A stretch of DNA of 64,000 nucleotides. Source: Ga0077555 sp963761475. GTDB lineage: Bacteria; Pseudomonadota; Alphaproteobacteria; Rhizobiales; Hyphomicrobiaceae. The notes under the pieces were generated by a model. It searched no databases. It was not told the origin of the DNA and worked only from the letters and a program-made list of their open reading frames with translations. Positions 42,344 to 51,716 of the stretch are shown here, in pieces (positions within the stretch are counted from its first letter, which is position 1; every line of letters starts with the position of its first letter). Location: contig CAVXGT010000020.1 of NCBI GenBank assembly GCA_963761475.1, positions 614,669 through 678,668 of the forward strand, read 5' to 3'. Position numbers and translations under genes: made by a program.

Positions 42344-42682
42344 ATGGGAAATTGCCTCGTCGTCGTTCAGTTCGAATTGCCAAAGCGCACTGAGGAGCAG
42401 GCCATCAAGAGCGGCACCTCGACCGCCCCCATCTACCGCGGCCTCGGCGCCAAAGGACTGATCCGAAAAGATTATCTCAACGGCGACGCCGGCACCGGCG
42501 GTGTCTATCTCTGGGAGAGCAGGGCCGCGGCCGAGGCCTGGTTCACCGAGGAGCGGATGGCTGATCTCACCAAGCGCTTCGGCGCCCGCCCGCGCCTGAC
42601 CTGGTACGATACACACGTCACAGTCGACAATGTGAAGGGCGAGACGCGCGTCAACGGCAAGGCGATCGAAGAGGTCGCCTGA
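42344..42682 (+). CDS. YdhR-like putative monooxygenase / small alpha+beta-barrel protein
   Basis: A 112-aa protein with a strong ribosome site (GGAGGA eight bases before ATG). The start MGNCLVVVQFELPKR, the GLIRKDYLNGDAGTGGVYLWES segment and RAAAEAWFTEERMADLTKRFGA fit the YdhR/antibiotic-monooxygenase-like ferredoxin fold, usually a dimer. The substrate is unknown. It sits alone between a terminator and a divergent nitroreductase. Confidence 0.65.
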   Translation: MGNCLVVVQFELPKRTEEQAIKSGTSTAPIYRGLGAKGLIRKDYLNGDAGTGGVYLWESRAAAEAWFTEERMADLTKRFGARPRLTWYDTHVTVDNVKGETRVNGKAIEEVA

Positions 42683-42760
42683 GGCCAAGCACGCGGACGA
42701 GCCGGCCGCGGTGGAAATGCCGCCGGCTCTCCCGTACCGTGCCACCGATCGCATCCGCGA

Positions 42761-43435
42761 TCAGTCGAAACCCACGTAGCGCACCACGTTGGCCACATCC
42801 TCGCGCTCGCTCACGAGCGTGTTCTCGATGGCGTTCGGGTCGGCATAGCCAAGGCTCATGCCCGATACCAACTCCTGGTCGGCCGGAATGCCAAGGTGCT
42901 TGAAGACCGGCTCCTGATACGGGATCCAGGCCGCCTGCGGGCAGGTGTCGAGACCGAGCCCCTTGGCCGCCAGCATGATCGTCTGCAGGTACATGCCCGC
43001 ATCCGCCCAGCTCCCCTTGCCAAGATAGGCATCGGTCGTCACGAACACGCCCACCGGCGCATCGAAGAACAGGAAATTACGCGCCGCCTGCCGCGCGCTG
43101 CCTTCCCGGTCGCCCTTGGGAACGCCAACGAGATTATAGAGCGACCAGCCGACGGCCCGCCGCCGGTCGCGATGCAAATCGGTCCATTTCGGCGGGTAAT
43201 AATCGTAGTCCTCGTACTTCTTTCCGCCGCCACTGCGCACGAGTTGCAGCACGTCGTCGGTGATCGCCTGCTTGACCGCTCCCGTACACACGTAGACGTG
43301 CCACGGCTGGGTATTGGTGCCGCTCGGCGAGCGCTGCGAGATCTCCAGCAGCTTTGCGATCGTCTCCTTCGCAACTGGATCGGGTTTGAAGGCCCGGATC
43401 GAGCGGCGGTTTTGAATGGCATCGATAACGTTCAT
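42761..43435 (-). CDS. Nitroreductase family protein
   Basis: An FMN-dependent oxidoreductase of 224 aa. The family start is AIQNRRSIRAFKPDPVAKETI, followed by SPSGTNTQPWHVYV (FMN-binding), and the ADAGMYLQTIMLAAKGLGLDT block (about 140-160). A LGYADPNAIEN-type loop near residue 205 closes the domain. It accepts NAD(P)H and reduces nitro or quinone-like compounds, or acts as an ene-type reductase. It is 230 bases from the divergent luciferase-like gene. Confidence 0.88.
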   Translation of the reverse strand: MNVIDAIQNRRSIRAFKPDPVAKETIAKLLEISQRSPSGTNTQPWHVYVCTGAVKQAITDDVLQLVRSGGGKKYEDYDYYPPKWTDLHRDRRRAVGWSLYNLVGVPKGDREGSARQAARNFLFFDAPVGVFVTTDAYLGKGSWADAGMYLQTIMLAAKGLGLDTCPQAAWIPYQEPVFKHLGIPADQELVSGMSLGYADPNAIENTLVSEREDVANVVRYVGFD

Positions 43436-43668
43436 GCGGTCTCCCAGCCAGTCGGCGGCGCAGTGGCGGGCCGTAGTTTCGGCCCAAGTCCTTCTTCTCT
43501 ACCCGATCTCCGTGCAATGGCCACCCCGCAGAGCGATCGGGTGGGCGAAAGTCTGGCGCCAGGCGGAAAGCTGCGCAAGACTGACTGAACCGATCGCAAT
43601 GCCCGCGTGGCCGATCGCCGGCCGGATCGGGGACATCCAGGCCGCCTGAGCGCAGAAAGCGAGACCGC

Positions 43669-44724
43669 ATGGCTTTCGAACTGGGAATATTCGAGGAATT
43701 CTGGCGTCGCGCCGGCCAGACCGAGGCCGGCGCGTTTCACGATGCGTTTGCCCAGCTCGACATGGCCGAGAAGTCGGGCATCGATGTCGCCTGGCTTGCC
43801 GAGTTGCACGTCAACCCCAGTCGGTCAGTCTTGGCAGCCCCTCTCAATATCGCCAGTGCCTTCGCCGCCTGTTCGCAGCGCATCAAGATCGGCATCGCCG
43901 TGCAGGTGCTGCCGCTGTGCCATCCCCTGCGCCTTGCCGAGGAGATCGCCACCGTCGATCACGTCAGTGGCGGCCGCCTCATTTTCGGTGTCGGCCGCTC
44001 CGGCTTTGCCCGAACCTATGAGGCCTACGGCATCCCCTATGGCGAGAGCCGCGAGCGCTTTGCCGAGGTTCTTGAGATCCTGCAAACCGCCTTCACCAAT
44101 GAGCGATTCAGCTATCAGGGCCGTTTCCACAGCTTCAAGGATGTCCACCTGACACCGAAGCCGTTGCAGAAGCCCTACCCGGAAATCCGCGTTGCCGCCT
44201 CGGCCTACGAGACCTATCCGCAGATCGGCCAGCAGGGCTACCCGATTCTGATCGCCGTGCGTCAGGGTGAGCTGGCCGAACTCAGCCCCCACATTGCCGC
44301 CTACCAGCAGGCATGGAAAAAAGCCGGCCATCCCGGGCGCGGCCGTCTCTATCTGCGCATCCCTGTGTTTGTCGGAGACACGGCAGAAGGCGCCCGCGCC
44401 GACGCCGAGCACTCGATCATGACCTTCTATCGCGAGCTTGGCGCCCAGATCGAAAAATCGGCCGCCGCGGCCGGTGTCGATGATGGCGCCAGCCGTGGTG
44501 CACGTGGCGCTGCCATGCAGTCGGTCACATGGGAGCAGGCACTGCGCGAAAAAGTGGTCGTCGGCTCGCCCGCCGAGGTCGCAGACCGGCTCGCCGAATT
44601 GAAAGAGACGCTCGGCATCGACGGCATCCTGGCAGAGCCCAACTGCGGCGGCCTCATCCCGCACGACAAGGTCGTGGCATCCCTGCGTCGCCTCGGCGAG
44701 GAGGTCGCACCGAAGCTGCGTTAG
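43669..44724 (+). CDS. LLM-class flavin-dependent oxidoreductase (bacterial luciferase-like)
   Basis: A 351-aa TIM-barrel flavin oxidoreductase. Features are the AEKSGIDVAWLAELHV strand, LPLCHPLRLAEEIATVDHVSGGRLIFGVGRSG (FMN-site region about 84-115) and the later YPEIRVAASAYETYPQIG. It uses FMNH2 or coenzyme F420-type cofactors in the wider family; in proteobacteria FMNH2 is likely, supplied by a separate reductase. It is followed after 40 bases by an NTF2-like gene and may act with it. Confidence 0.85.
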   Translation: MAFELGIFEEFWRRAGQTEAGAFHDAFAQLDMAEKSGIDVAWLAELHVNPSRSVLAAPLNIASAFAACSQRIKIGIAVQVLPLCHPLRLAEEIATVDHVSGGRLIFGVGRSGFARTYEAYGIPYGESRERFAEVLEILQTAFTNERFSYQGRFHSFKDVHLTPKPLQKPYPEIRVAASAYETYPQIGQQGYPILIAVRQGELAELSPHIAAYQQAWKKAGHPGRGRLYLRIPVFVGDTAEGARADAEHSIMTFYRELGAQIEKSAAAAGVDDGASRGARGAAMQSVTWEQALREKVVVGSPAEVADRLAELKETLGIDGILAEPNCGGLIPHDKVVASLRRLGEEVAPKLR

Positions 44725-44764
44725 ATCGCCCGCCAAACACGAAACAAGCGAAGGGAGCGAGACC

Positions 44765-45310
44765 ATGGAGAGCGCACTGCAACGCCTCATCGACAAGGAC
44801 GCCATCCGCGACCTGATGGCCCGTTACGCCCGCGGCGTCGACCGCGGCGACTGGGACGCGGTGCGCGACACCTATCACGCGGACGCCTACGACGATCACG
44901 GCGACTACAAGGGCGGGCTCGACGGCTTCATCCAATTCGGCAAGGAGCGGACAGGTGGCGCCACGCAGGTGATGCACTTCCTCGGCCAATGCCTGATCGA
45001 GTTCGCCACACCGACGCTGGCGCTGGCCGAGACCTATTTCTTCACGGCTCACACGCTCGGACCCGAGGGCCGCAAAGCCTACGGCGCAGGCGGCAATGGC
45101 CCCGTGCAGATCTCGCAATACGGCCGCTACGTCGACAAGGTCGAGAAGCGCGGCGACGGCCAATGGCGCATCGCCCACCGCATCGTGGTGTTCGAGGCAA
45201 ACCGCCTCGCACTGGGCGAAGTGCCGCCCCTCAAACCCGACTGGGCGGGAGGCACCCGCGATAAAGCCGATCCAATATTCAAGATGCGGACGGAATTGGG
45301 CCTCGGTTGA
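44765..45310 (+). CDS. NTF2-like / SnoaL-type fold protein (second)
   Basis: A 181-aa protein with the same fold class as the product at 31351-31830: ALQRLIDKDAIRDLMARYAR and GVDRGDWDAVRDTYHADAYD at the N-terminus, and a VDKVEKRGDGQWRIAHRIVV strand pair. Many members are ring-hydroxylating enzyme small subunits, dehydratases or isomerases. The LLM oxidoreductase upstream and the acyl-CoA dehydrogenase downstream hint at a small degradation cluster, but no substrate can be read off. Confidence 0.72.
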   Translation: MESALQRLIDKDAIRDLMARYARGVDRGDWDAVRDTYHADAYDDHGDYKGGLDGFIQFGKERTGGATQVMHFLGQCLIEFATPTLALAETYFFTAHTLGPEGRKAYGAGGNGPVQISQYGRYVDKVEKRGDGQWRIAHRIVVFEANRLALGEVPPLKPDWAGGTRDKADPIFKMRTELGLG

Positions 45311-45601
45311 GGCGCCAGGCAGCAGCGGAAGAACGTTGCCCCGTCGTGGCGATGGCGCCCGCAAGCGGCTCGACGCGCTCGTCATCCCCGTGGATGCCCA
45401 CACCCTCGAGTGGGCGGAGGATCGCTGACGGTCGACGAGCAGTCGCGCGCATTGCTGCGGGCCTCAGCCTCGGCTGCCGGGTTATTGGGCCGAATGTTCA
45501 TTTTGCCGAATAGGCCGCCCGATCGTCCCCCTTGCACCGGCCCGCCGGGGCTTCTATCCAGTTGCCAAACCACCTGATGCCGCCAGTCCGAGGAGCCCCC
45601 G

Positions 45602-46780
45602 ATGTCCGACGAGAACCTGACCATGCCGCTGGAGCAGCAGTGGGGCGAGATCCGCGATGGCGTCCGCGCCGTCTGCCAGAAGTTCCCCAACGATTACTGG
45701 GTGAAGCTGGACCACGCCGCCGAATACCCGACCGAATTCGTTAATGCGCTGACCGAGGCAGGCTACCTCGGCTGCCTGATCCCCGAGGAATTCGGCGGCT
45801 CGGGCCTGCCGCTCTCGGCCGGCTGCGCCGTCCTCGAGACCATCCACGAGATGGGCTGCAACGCCGGCGCCTGCCACGCCCAGATGTACACCATGGGCAC
45901 CGTGCTCCGACACGGCAGCGACGAGCAGAAGCGCAAATACCTGCCCGAGATCGCCTCAGGCAAGCTGCGCCTGCAGGCCTTCGGCGTCACCGAGCCGACG
46001 ACAGGCTCCGACACCACCCAGCTCAAGACGCGGGCCGAGAAGAAGGGCAACAAGTACATCGTCAACGGCCAGAAGGTGTGGACCAGCCGGGTGATGCAGT
46101 CGGACCTGATGCTGCTTCTGGCGCGCACCACGCCTGTCGATCAGGTCAAGCGCCGCACTGATGGGCTCTCCGTGTTCCTTGTCGATCTACGCGAAGCCAA
46201 GGGTCGCGGCGTCGAGATGAAGAAGATCGACGCCATGATCAATCACAACACCTGCGAGGTCTTCTTCGACAACCTCGAGGTGCCGCCAGACGCGCTCGTC
46301 GGCGAGGAAGGCCAGGGCTTCCGCTACATCCTCTCCAGCATGAACGCCGAGCGTTTGCTGATCTCGGCAGAGTGCATCGGTGACGGCAAATACTTCATCA
46401 ACCGCGCCACCGAGTACGCCAAGGAGCGCGTCGTCTTCGGCAACCCGATCGGCAAGAACCAGGGCGTGCAGTTCCCGATCGCACGAGCCTATGCCGAACT
46501 GGTCGCCGCCGAATTGCTGGTCGCCAAGGGTGCCGCCCTGTTCGAAGCCGGCAAGGACTGTGGCGCCGAGGCCAACATGGGCAAGATGCTGGCAGCCGAA
46601 GCCGCCTGGCACGCGGGCGAAGCCTGCATGCAGACCTTCGGCGGATTCGCCTATGCCCGCGAGTACGGTATCGAGCGCAAGTGGCGGGAATCCCGCCTCT
46701 ACCAGACGGCACCGATCTCGACCAACATGGTACTGGCGTTCGTCGGCCAGAACATCCTGGGGCTGCCGCGCAGCTATTGA
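45602..46780 (+). CDS. Acyl-CoA dehydrogenase
   Basis: A 392-aa FAD-dependent acyl-CoA dehydrogenase of normal length. The signature TEPTTGSDTTQLKTRAEKKG, VVFGNPIGKNQGVQFPIARAYAELVA and QTFGGFAYAREYGIERKWRES are visible. It would oxidise a short or branched acyl-CoA and pass electrons to ETF. It is separated by 290 bases from the NTF2-like gene and converges on ppx. The specific substrate is unknown. Confidence 0.9.
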   Translation: MSDENLTMPLEQQWGEIRDGVRAVCQKFPNDYWVKLDHAAEYPTEFVNALTEAGYLGCLIPEEFGGSGLPLSAGCAVLETIHEMGCNAGACHAQMYTMGTVLRHGSDEQKRKYLPEIASGKLRLQAFGVTEPTTGSDTTQLKTRAEKKGNKYIVNGQKVWTSRVMQSDLMLLLARTTPVDQVKRRTDGLSVFLVDLREAKGRGVEMKKIDAMINHNTCEVFFDNLEVPPDALVGEEGQGFRYILSSMNAERLLISAECIGDGKYFINRATEYAKERVVFGNPIGKNQGVQFPIARAYAELVAAELLVAKGAALFEAGKDCGAEANMGKMLAAEAAWHAGEACMQTFGGFAYAREYGIERKWRESRLYQTAPISTNMVLAFVGQNILGLPRSY

Positions 46781-46803
46781 GCCAGCTCACGCCCGAGCGG
46801 CAC

Positions 46804-46831
46804 GGGCGCCGGCGACGCGATTCCGGCGCCC
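46804..46831. terminator. Bidirectional hairpin between acyl-CoA dehydrogenase and ppx genes
   Basis: GGGCGCCGG (46804-46812) pairs with CCGGCGCCC (46823-46831) around a ten-base loop, inside the 52-base gap between convergent genes. No T-run is present. Confidence 0.5.
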
Positions 46832-46832
46832 C

Positions 46833-48431
46833 CTATTGCGCGACCTTGCGGATCTCTGCCTTGCACCCGAGCAGGCCCGCAAGCGCGGAAAACCGGCGAT
46901 GCAGCCGCTCACCCTCCAGGTGATGGTGGGCTGGCGGCAACATCAACACCAGCGTATCGCCCTGATACGAGATCGGCGTCTCGTCGATCGTCCCGGGCAT
47001 ACCGATCGACAGCATGTGAGCGGCGCGGATCGCGGCACCGAGCACGCGGGCCCGACGATAGAGCCGCCCCGGCAGCAGTGCCTTGAGGCGTTTTGAAAAC
47101 TCGTCTTCAGCGTCAGTCCCTTCGCCAACGCCGACATGGCGGAAGTAGACGGTGAGCGCGAGAAAGATCCGACCGGCATGATCGATGCCGTTGAGCGCGG
47201 CGTGTGCAATGACGTTGAGGCTTTGCTCGCCGCGGTAATCCGGCATCGCCCGCCAGCCAATGTCGGACAGCAGGCAGGCGGCATGTCGCAGCCGTTTGTC
47301 CTCCGCTGTTTCCTTGGGCCCCGGTGCCTCGAACAATCGGTCTGTCCAAACGCCGAGCTCCCGCGCGTGCTGCAGCGAGCGCGAACGCCGCTTGGCATAG
47401 TCCTCGGCGAACGAAACCAGCGGATCCTTCTGCCGTTCCGCTTCCGACAGCAGGGAATAAAGCAACCCCTCGCGAATGCCGAACACCGAGAACACGATCT
47501 CGGACGGCTCCATGCGCCGCACCAGCCGCTCCATCAAAAGCGTACCGAACGGCAGCACTTCGCGGCGCACCCGGCTGACCCCTGCGCCCCCCTTGATGTC
47601 GGTGATCTTCTTCGCCTTGCGCACCTTGTCGGCAAGGTCCAGCACATCCGTCGGCGTCAGCTTGTAGCCATGCATGACTCGGAGTGGATAGTTGCTCATC
47701 GCCATGTGCAGCTTGCCGAGCGCTCGCCACGCCCCACCCACGGCAAAGAACGTGCGGCCCTTGCCGCCCGAGAGCCAGGCTACCTTGGCGAGTTGTTCGT
47801 CAATGATCTTGAGGGCTTTGTCGGTCTTGTTGTCGGCCTCGTCCAGCAGCCTGAGGCCGCCCAGTGGCAGCGTCACCGCCGCCCGTCGCCGGCCATCGGC
47901 AATATCCACCAGCTCGAGACTGCCACCCCCGAGGTCGCCGGCAATTCCGTTCGGCTTGAGGAACCCCATCTCGATTCCGAACGCCGCAAGCTCGGCCTCC
48001 CGCTCACCCGACAGCACCTGGATGGGAAAACCGAGTACCCGCTGCGCGGCGTCGATGAAAGCCGGGCCGTTCTGCGCTTCCCGCACGGCAGCCGTCGCGA
48101 TGGCGCGGACGTTTTTCACCCTGAGATTGCGAACGACACCCTTGAAGCGGCCAAGCGCCTGTACGGCCCGCTGCACGCCTTCCTCGCTGAGCCGTCCTGT
48201 GCTTGCGAGATTGCGCCCGAGTCCGCACGGAACTTTCTCGTTGAAGAGCGGCACGGGGCTGCGGATCGCCCCTTCATAAACGACCAGTCGGACCGAATGA
48301 GAGCCGATATCGATGACCGCGATGGGCTCAAGCCCACTGAAAGCCTCACGCTCGCCGTTGAAACTCGTGAAATCCGGCACGCCGGCACACCTCTCAGCTT
48401 TTACCGCGAATGGCAACGCGCGGCGGAACAC
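46833..48431 (-). CDS. ppx: Exopolyphosphatase / Ppx-GppA phosphatase family protein
   Basis: Releases phosphate from polyphosphate (or pppGpp). The 532-aa protein starts at 48431 or at the GTG at 48380 (VPDFTSF, AGAGGT upstream). The actin-like fold motifs are AVIDIGSHSVRLVVYEG, then RAIATAAVREAQNG, and GDLGGGSLELVDIADGR (the GGG phosphate-binding loop). A C-terminal HD-like helical domain with LSDIGWRAMPDYRGEQSLNVIAHAAL follows. It is downstream of ppk on the same strand, with an overlap if the first start is used, giving paired synthesis and degradation of polyphosphate. Confidence 0.9.
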   Translation of the reverse strand: MFRRALPFAVKAERCAGVPDFTSFNGEREAFSGLEPIAVIDIGSHSVRLVVYEGAIRSPVPLFNEKVPCGLGRNLASTGRLSEEGVQRAVQALGRFKGVVRNLRVKNVRAIATAAVREAQNGPAFIDAAQRVLGFPIQVLSGEREAELAAFGIEMGFLKPNGIAGDLGGGSLELVDIADGRRRAAVTLPLGGLRLLDEADNKTDKALKIIDEQLAKVAWLSGGKGRTFFAVGGAWRALGKLHMAMSNYPLRVMHGYKLTPTDVLDLADKVRKAKKITDIKGGAGVSRVRREVLPFGTLLMERLVRRMEPSEIVFSVFGIREGLLYSLLSEAERQKDPLVSFAEDYAKRRSRSLQHARELGVWTDRLFEAPGPKETAEDKRLRHAACLLSDIGWRAMPDYRGEQSLNVIAHAALNGIDHAGRIFLALTVYFRHVGVGEGTDAEDEFSKRLKALLPGRLYRRARVLGAAIRAAHMLSIGMPGTIDETPISYQGDTLVLMLPPAHHHLEGERLHRRFSALAGLLGCKAEIRKVAQ

Positions 48432-50764
48432 TGCCAGCGAGCGATTGCCCCCGCCCCGACAGGCTGGGATTGGTCATGAAGTAGGTATGCGCATTGAAGG
48501 GTTCCTCACCCTCAGCCGGCGTGATGCGGCTGCAGGAGCCGTCCGCCAGCACACGCCAGCTCTGCTGATTGTCTTTCAGGTTGGCAACCATGATCTGATC
48601 GAGGATCTGCTCGTGAACGGTGGCGTTTTGGATCGGCAGCATGGCCTCGACCCTGCGGTCCAGGTTGCGTGGCATCATGTCTGCGGAACTGATGTAGACC
48701 AGCGCACGTCGGTCGGGAAGCCCATAACCGTTGCCGAAACAGTAGATCCGCCCATGTTCGAGAAAGCGGCCGATAATGCTCTTGACACGGATATTTTCCG
48801 ATAGCCCGGGAACACCGGGCTTCAGGCAGCAGATGCCGCGCACCACGAGATCGATCTGCACACCGGCACCACTGGCAGCATAGAGCGCATCGATCACCTG
48901 GCCATCGACCAGCGAGTTCATCTTGGCCCAGACTTGGCCCGGCCGCCCGGCCTTGACATGCTGCGCTTCGGCCCCGATCGCATCGATCATGCGCTGGCGG
49001 ATGCCATGCGGGCTCGCCGCCATCACCTCGAGATCTGCGGGCTCGGCGTAACCGGTGACGAAGTTGAAGATGCGGGTGGCGTCGCGCGCGATGCCCGCAT
49101 CGGCGGTGAAGAAGGAGAGGTCGGTATAGATCCGCGCCGTCTGCGGATGGTAGTTGCCGGTGCCGATATGGCAGTAGCAGACGAGATCGTTGCCTTGCCG
49201 GCGCACCACCTGCCCGAGCTTGGCGTGGGTCTTGAGTTCGATGAAGCCGTAGACGACGTGTACGCCGGCGCTTTCGAGGTCCTTGGCCCAGCGGATGTTG
49301 GCCTCCTCGTCGAACCGTGCCTTGAGCTCGACGACGGCGGTGACCGACTTCCCCGCCTCCGCTGCCTCCTTCAATGCCTTGACGATCGGACTGTCCGTCG
49401 AGGTCCGGTAGAGCGTCCACTTGATCGCCATCACGTCCGGGTCTTGTGCCGCCTGCCGCAGAAACTGCACGACCACGTCGAACGACTCGTAGGGATGATG
49501 GACGACGATGTCCTTGGCCGAGATCGCAGCGAAGCAATCGCCCTTGTACTCGCGGATACGCTCGGGAAAGCGAATGTTGAAGGGCTTGAACACCAACTCC
49601 GGTCGGTCGTTGACGATGAGCTGCGTGAGGTCGGCCAGCCCCAGCATCTGCTCCTTGATGAAGATGCTGCCCTCAGTCTCGACGGCATGCAGCTGCGCAA
49701 TCACGAATTCCCTGAGCTCGACCGGCATCGACGCTTCGATTTCGAGCCGGATCACCGAGCCGCGCTTGCGCCGCTTGAGTGCGCTCTCGAAGAACCGAAC
49801 GAGGTCTTCGGCCTCTTCCTCGACTTCGATATCGCTGTCGCGCAGAACCCGGAAGGCCCCGTGGCGCGTGGCCCGGTAGCCTGGAAACAGCAGGCCGATG
49901 AAGTAGACGATGATCTGCTCGATCGCCAGAAAGCGGATGGGCTCCTTCGCGCCGCCGACGGCATCGCCACTGTCGGTCGCCGGCAACCGGATGAAGCGCT
50001 TGAGCTGCGACGGTATGGGCAGCAGCGCGTGCATCTGCTCGCCGCCTTTTGCTCGCTCCAGCTCGAGCCCAATGCTGAATCCCTTGTTCGGGATGAAGGG
50101 GAAGGGATGCACGGGGTCGACGGCGATCGGCGTCAGCACCGGAAAGATCTGCGCCAGGAAATAGGATTTCGAGCCAGTCCAGCTCGCCGGTGCTCAATTG
50201 GCTCGGCTGTACGAGCTCGATGCCGGCTTCCGACATCAGCCCCTTGAGCGTGAGCCAGGTGTCCTGCTGCCGCGCCACCAGCCCGCCGACGAACTGATGA
50301 ATGGCGGCCAGTTGCTGCTCTGGCGTCAGCCCGTCTTGGCTGACGCTGCGAACCGTATTGGCGACCTGCCCCTGCAGTCCCGCAACGCGGACCATGTAGA
50401 ACTCGTCGAGGTTCGATGCCGAGATCGACAGGAACCGGAGCCGTTCGAGCACCGGATGGCGCTGGTTATCGGCCTCCTCCAACACCCGCGAATTGAACTG
50501 CAGCCACGACAGCTCGCGATTGTTGAAGCGACTGCCGCCACCGGCACTGGCAACGGACGTTGTGACAACGGCTTGGCTTTTGCGGCTTTGGGCGCGGTTC
50601 CGAGACTTTGCGATGGCCTGGGGGCGGGCCGGGACAGACAAGGTGGCACCTCCGTCATAAGCGGACGCTGAACGCGCCTTGCGCGTCCTTTTTGCCGGTG
50701 CGCTAGGGTGCGCTTTCTGCGCCTTTTGCGCCACCGGCGTCCTGGACTTTCGCGTAACAGCCAT
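48394..50764 (-). pseudogene. ppk: Polyphosphate kinase, one frameshift near 50155 (functional gene likely, consensus error possible)
   Basis: Makes polyphosphate from ATP. The frame splits: N-terminal part from MAVTRKSRTP (start 50764, GAGGGG upstream) up to about LDWLEI, then one extra base near 50155 (in TTTCCTGG). Removing it continues into LFLAQIFPVLTPIAVDP, the normal sequence, and on to the stop at 48394. An acidic/basic disordered N-terminal extension of about 80 residues precedes the catalytic core (RFNNRELSWLQFNSRVL). The catalytic His motifs are VHHPYESFDVV and YCHIGTGNYHPQT. The break is a single base and all motifs are present, so sequencing error is more likely than real loss. 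Confidence 0.88.
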
Positions 50765-51023
50765 GCGCGTCCCCTCGTGAGCGACCGAACCGCCAATCGC
50801 CTCGGGCCGAATCGCATGCAGTGCCGGGCACTGGCAGATGTCGATCGTCCCCATGACAACTGGATGTCGGATTGTGGCCCTCCAGGAGAACTGGTCCGAT
50901 TCTACTTAACAACGATTTAACGGCCAAGCCCTACGACACGCAAAGGTGGCAACGCTGAAAAAATCAACCAGAACATCATTGGATGAGTTGCATCGGCCGG
51001 CCTGCAACCGCCCGCCCACAACC

Positions 51024-51716
51024 TCAAACCGCGCTGCGGCTGGCGGCCACCAGCACCTCAGCCGCCAGCGTCCGCGTCACCTTGCGCCGCGACGCCAGTG
51101 CCCGCCGGTCGATGGCCTCGACCAGGGTCGCTGCCGCCGCCATCGAGCGCTCCATGTGGTCCACCAGATAGGCGATGACCTGCGGCTCCACCGCCAACTG
51201 GCGGTCCGTGAAATGCTTGACCAGCACCGCGCTGAGGAGACCGTCGTCCGGCGCCGCGATCTCGACCATCACAGCCGCCCGCAAGCGCGATCGCAGATCC
51301 GGCAACCGCACGTCCAGATCGCCGGCCGCCCGCGTGGACGTCATCAGCAGGCTGGTGCGCGTCTCGCGGGCAAGGTTCAGGAGGTGAAACAGCCCGGCCT
51401 CCTCGCCGATCCCCTGGTCGATGTCCTCGACCACCAGGTTGCCGCCACCGCGGACCGCGTCGGCAATGGTCGCCTCGCAAAGCGCCCGCGCCTGCAGGAA
51501 CCGGGCATGCGAGCGATGCTGCCACACGTGCGCAAGGTGAGTTTTGCCTGAGCGTTGCGGACCAACGACGAGTGCGGCAGGCGCCGGCCAATCCGGCCAG
51601 CTATCGATCAAGGCGACGGCCGCAGCGTTCGAGCCTCCGACAAGAAAGTCCTCAGCCCCAAGCGCTGTACGAAATCCCAGATCGAGGATCAGTTGGTTGG
51701 ACTCTGCCATGGCCAT
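51024..51716 (-). CDS. hdaA: DnaA regulatory inactivator-like protein (HdaA)
   Basis: An alphaproteobacterial Hda-type protein that helps switch off DnaA after initiation, acting with the sliding clamp. The 230-aa AAA+ protein begins MAMAESNQLILDLG, a short clamp-binding-like motif (QLILDLGF at 8-15), then Walker A GPQRSGKTHL (53-62), RGGGNLVVEDID (Walker B region) and MTSTRAAGDLDVRLPDLRSRLRA. It lacks the DNA-binding domain IV of DnaA, as expected. The start codon overlaps the stop of the AI-2E-type gene by one base; ATG 51710 is an alternative. The hdaA-ppk-ppx order is common in alphaproteobacteria. Confidence 0.9.
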   Translation of the reverse strand: MAMAESNQLILDLGFRTALGAEDFLVGGSNAAAVALIDSWPDWPAPAALVVGPQRSGKTHLAHVWQHRSHARFLQARALCEATIADAVRGGGNLVVEDIDQGIGEEAGLFHLLNLARETRTSLLMTSTRAAGDLDVRLPDLRSRLRAAVMVEIAAPDDGLLSAVLVKHFTDRQLAVEPQVIAYLVDHMERSMAAAATLVEAIDRRALASRRKVTRTLAAEVLVAASRSAV

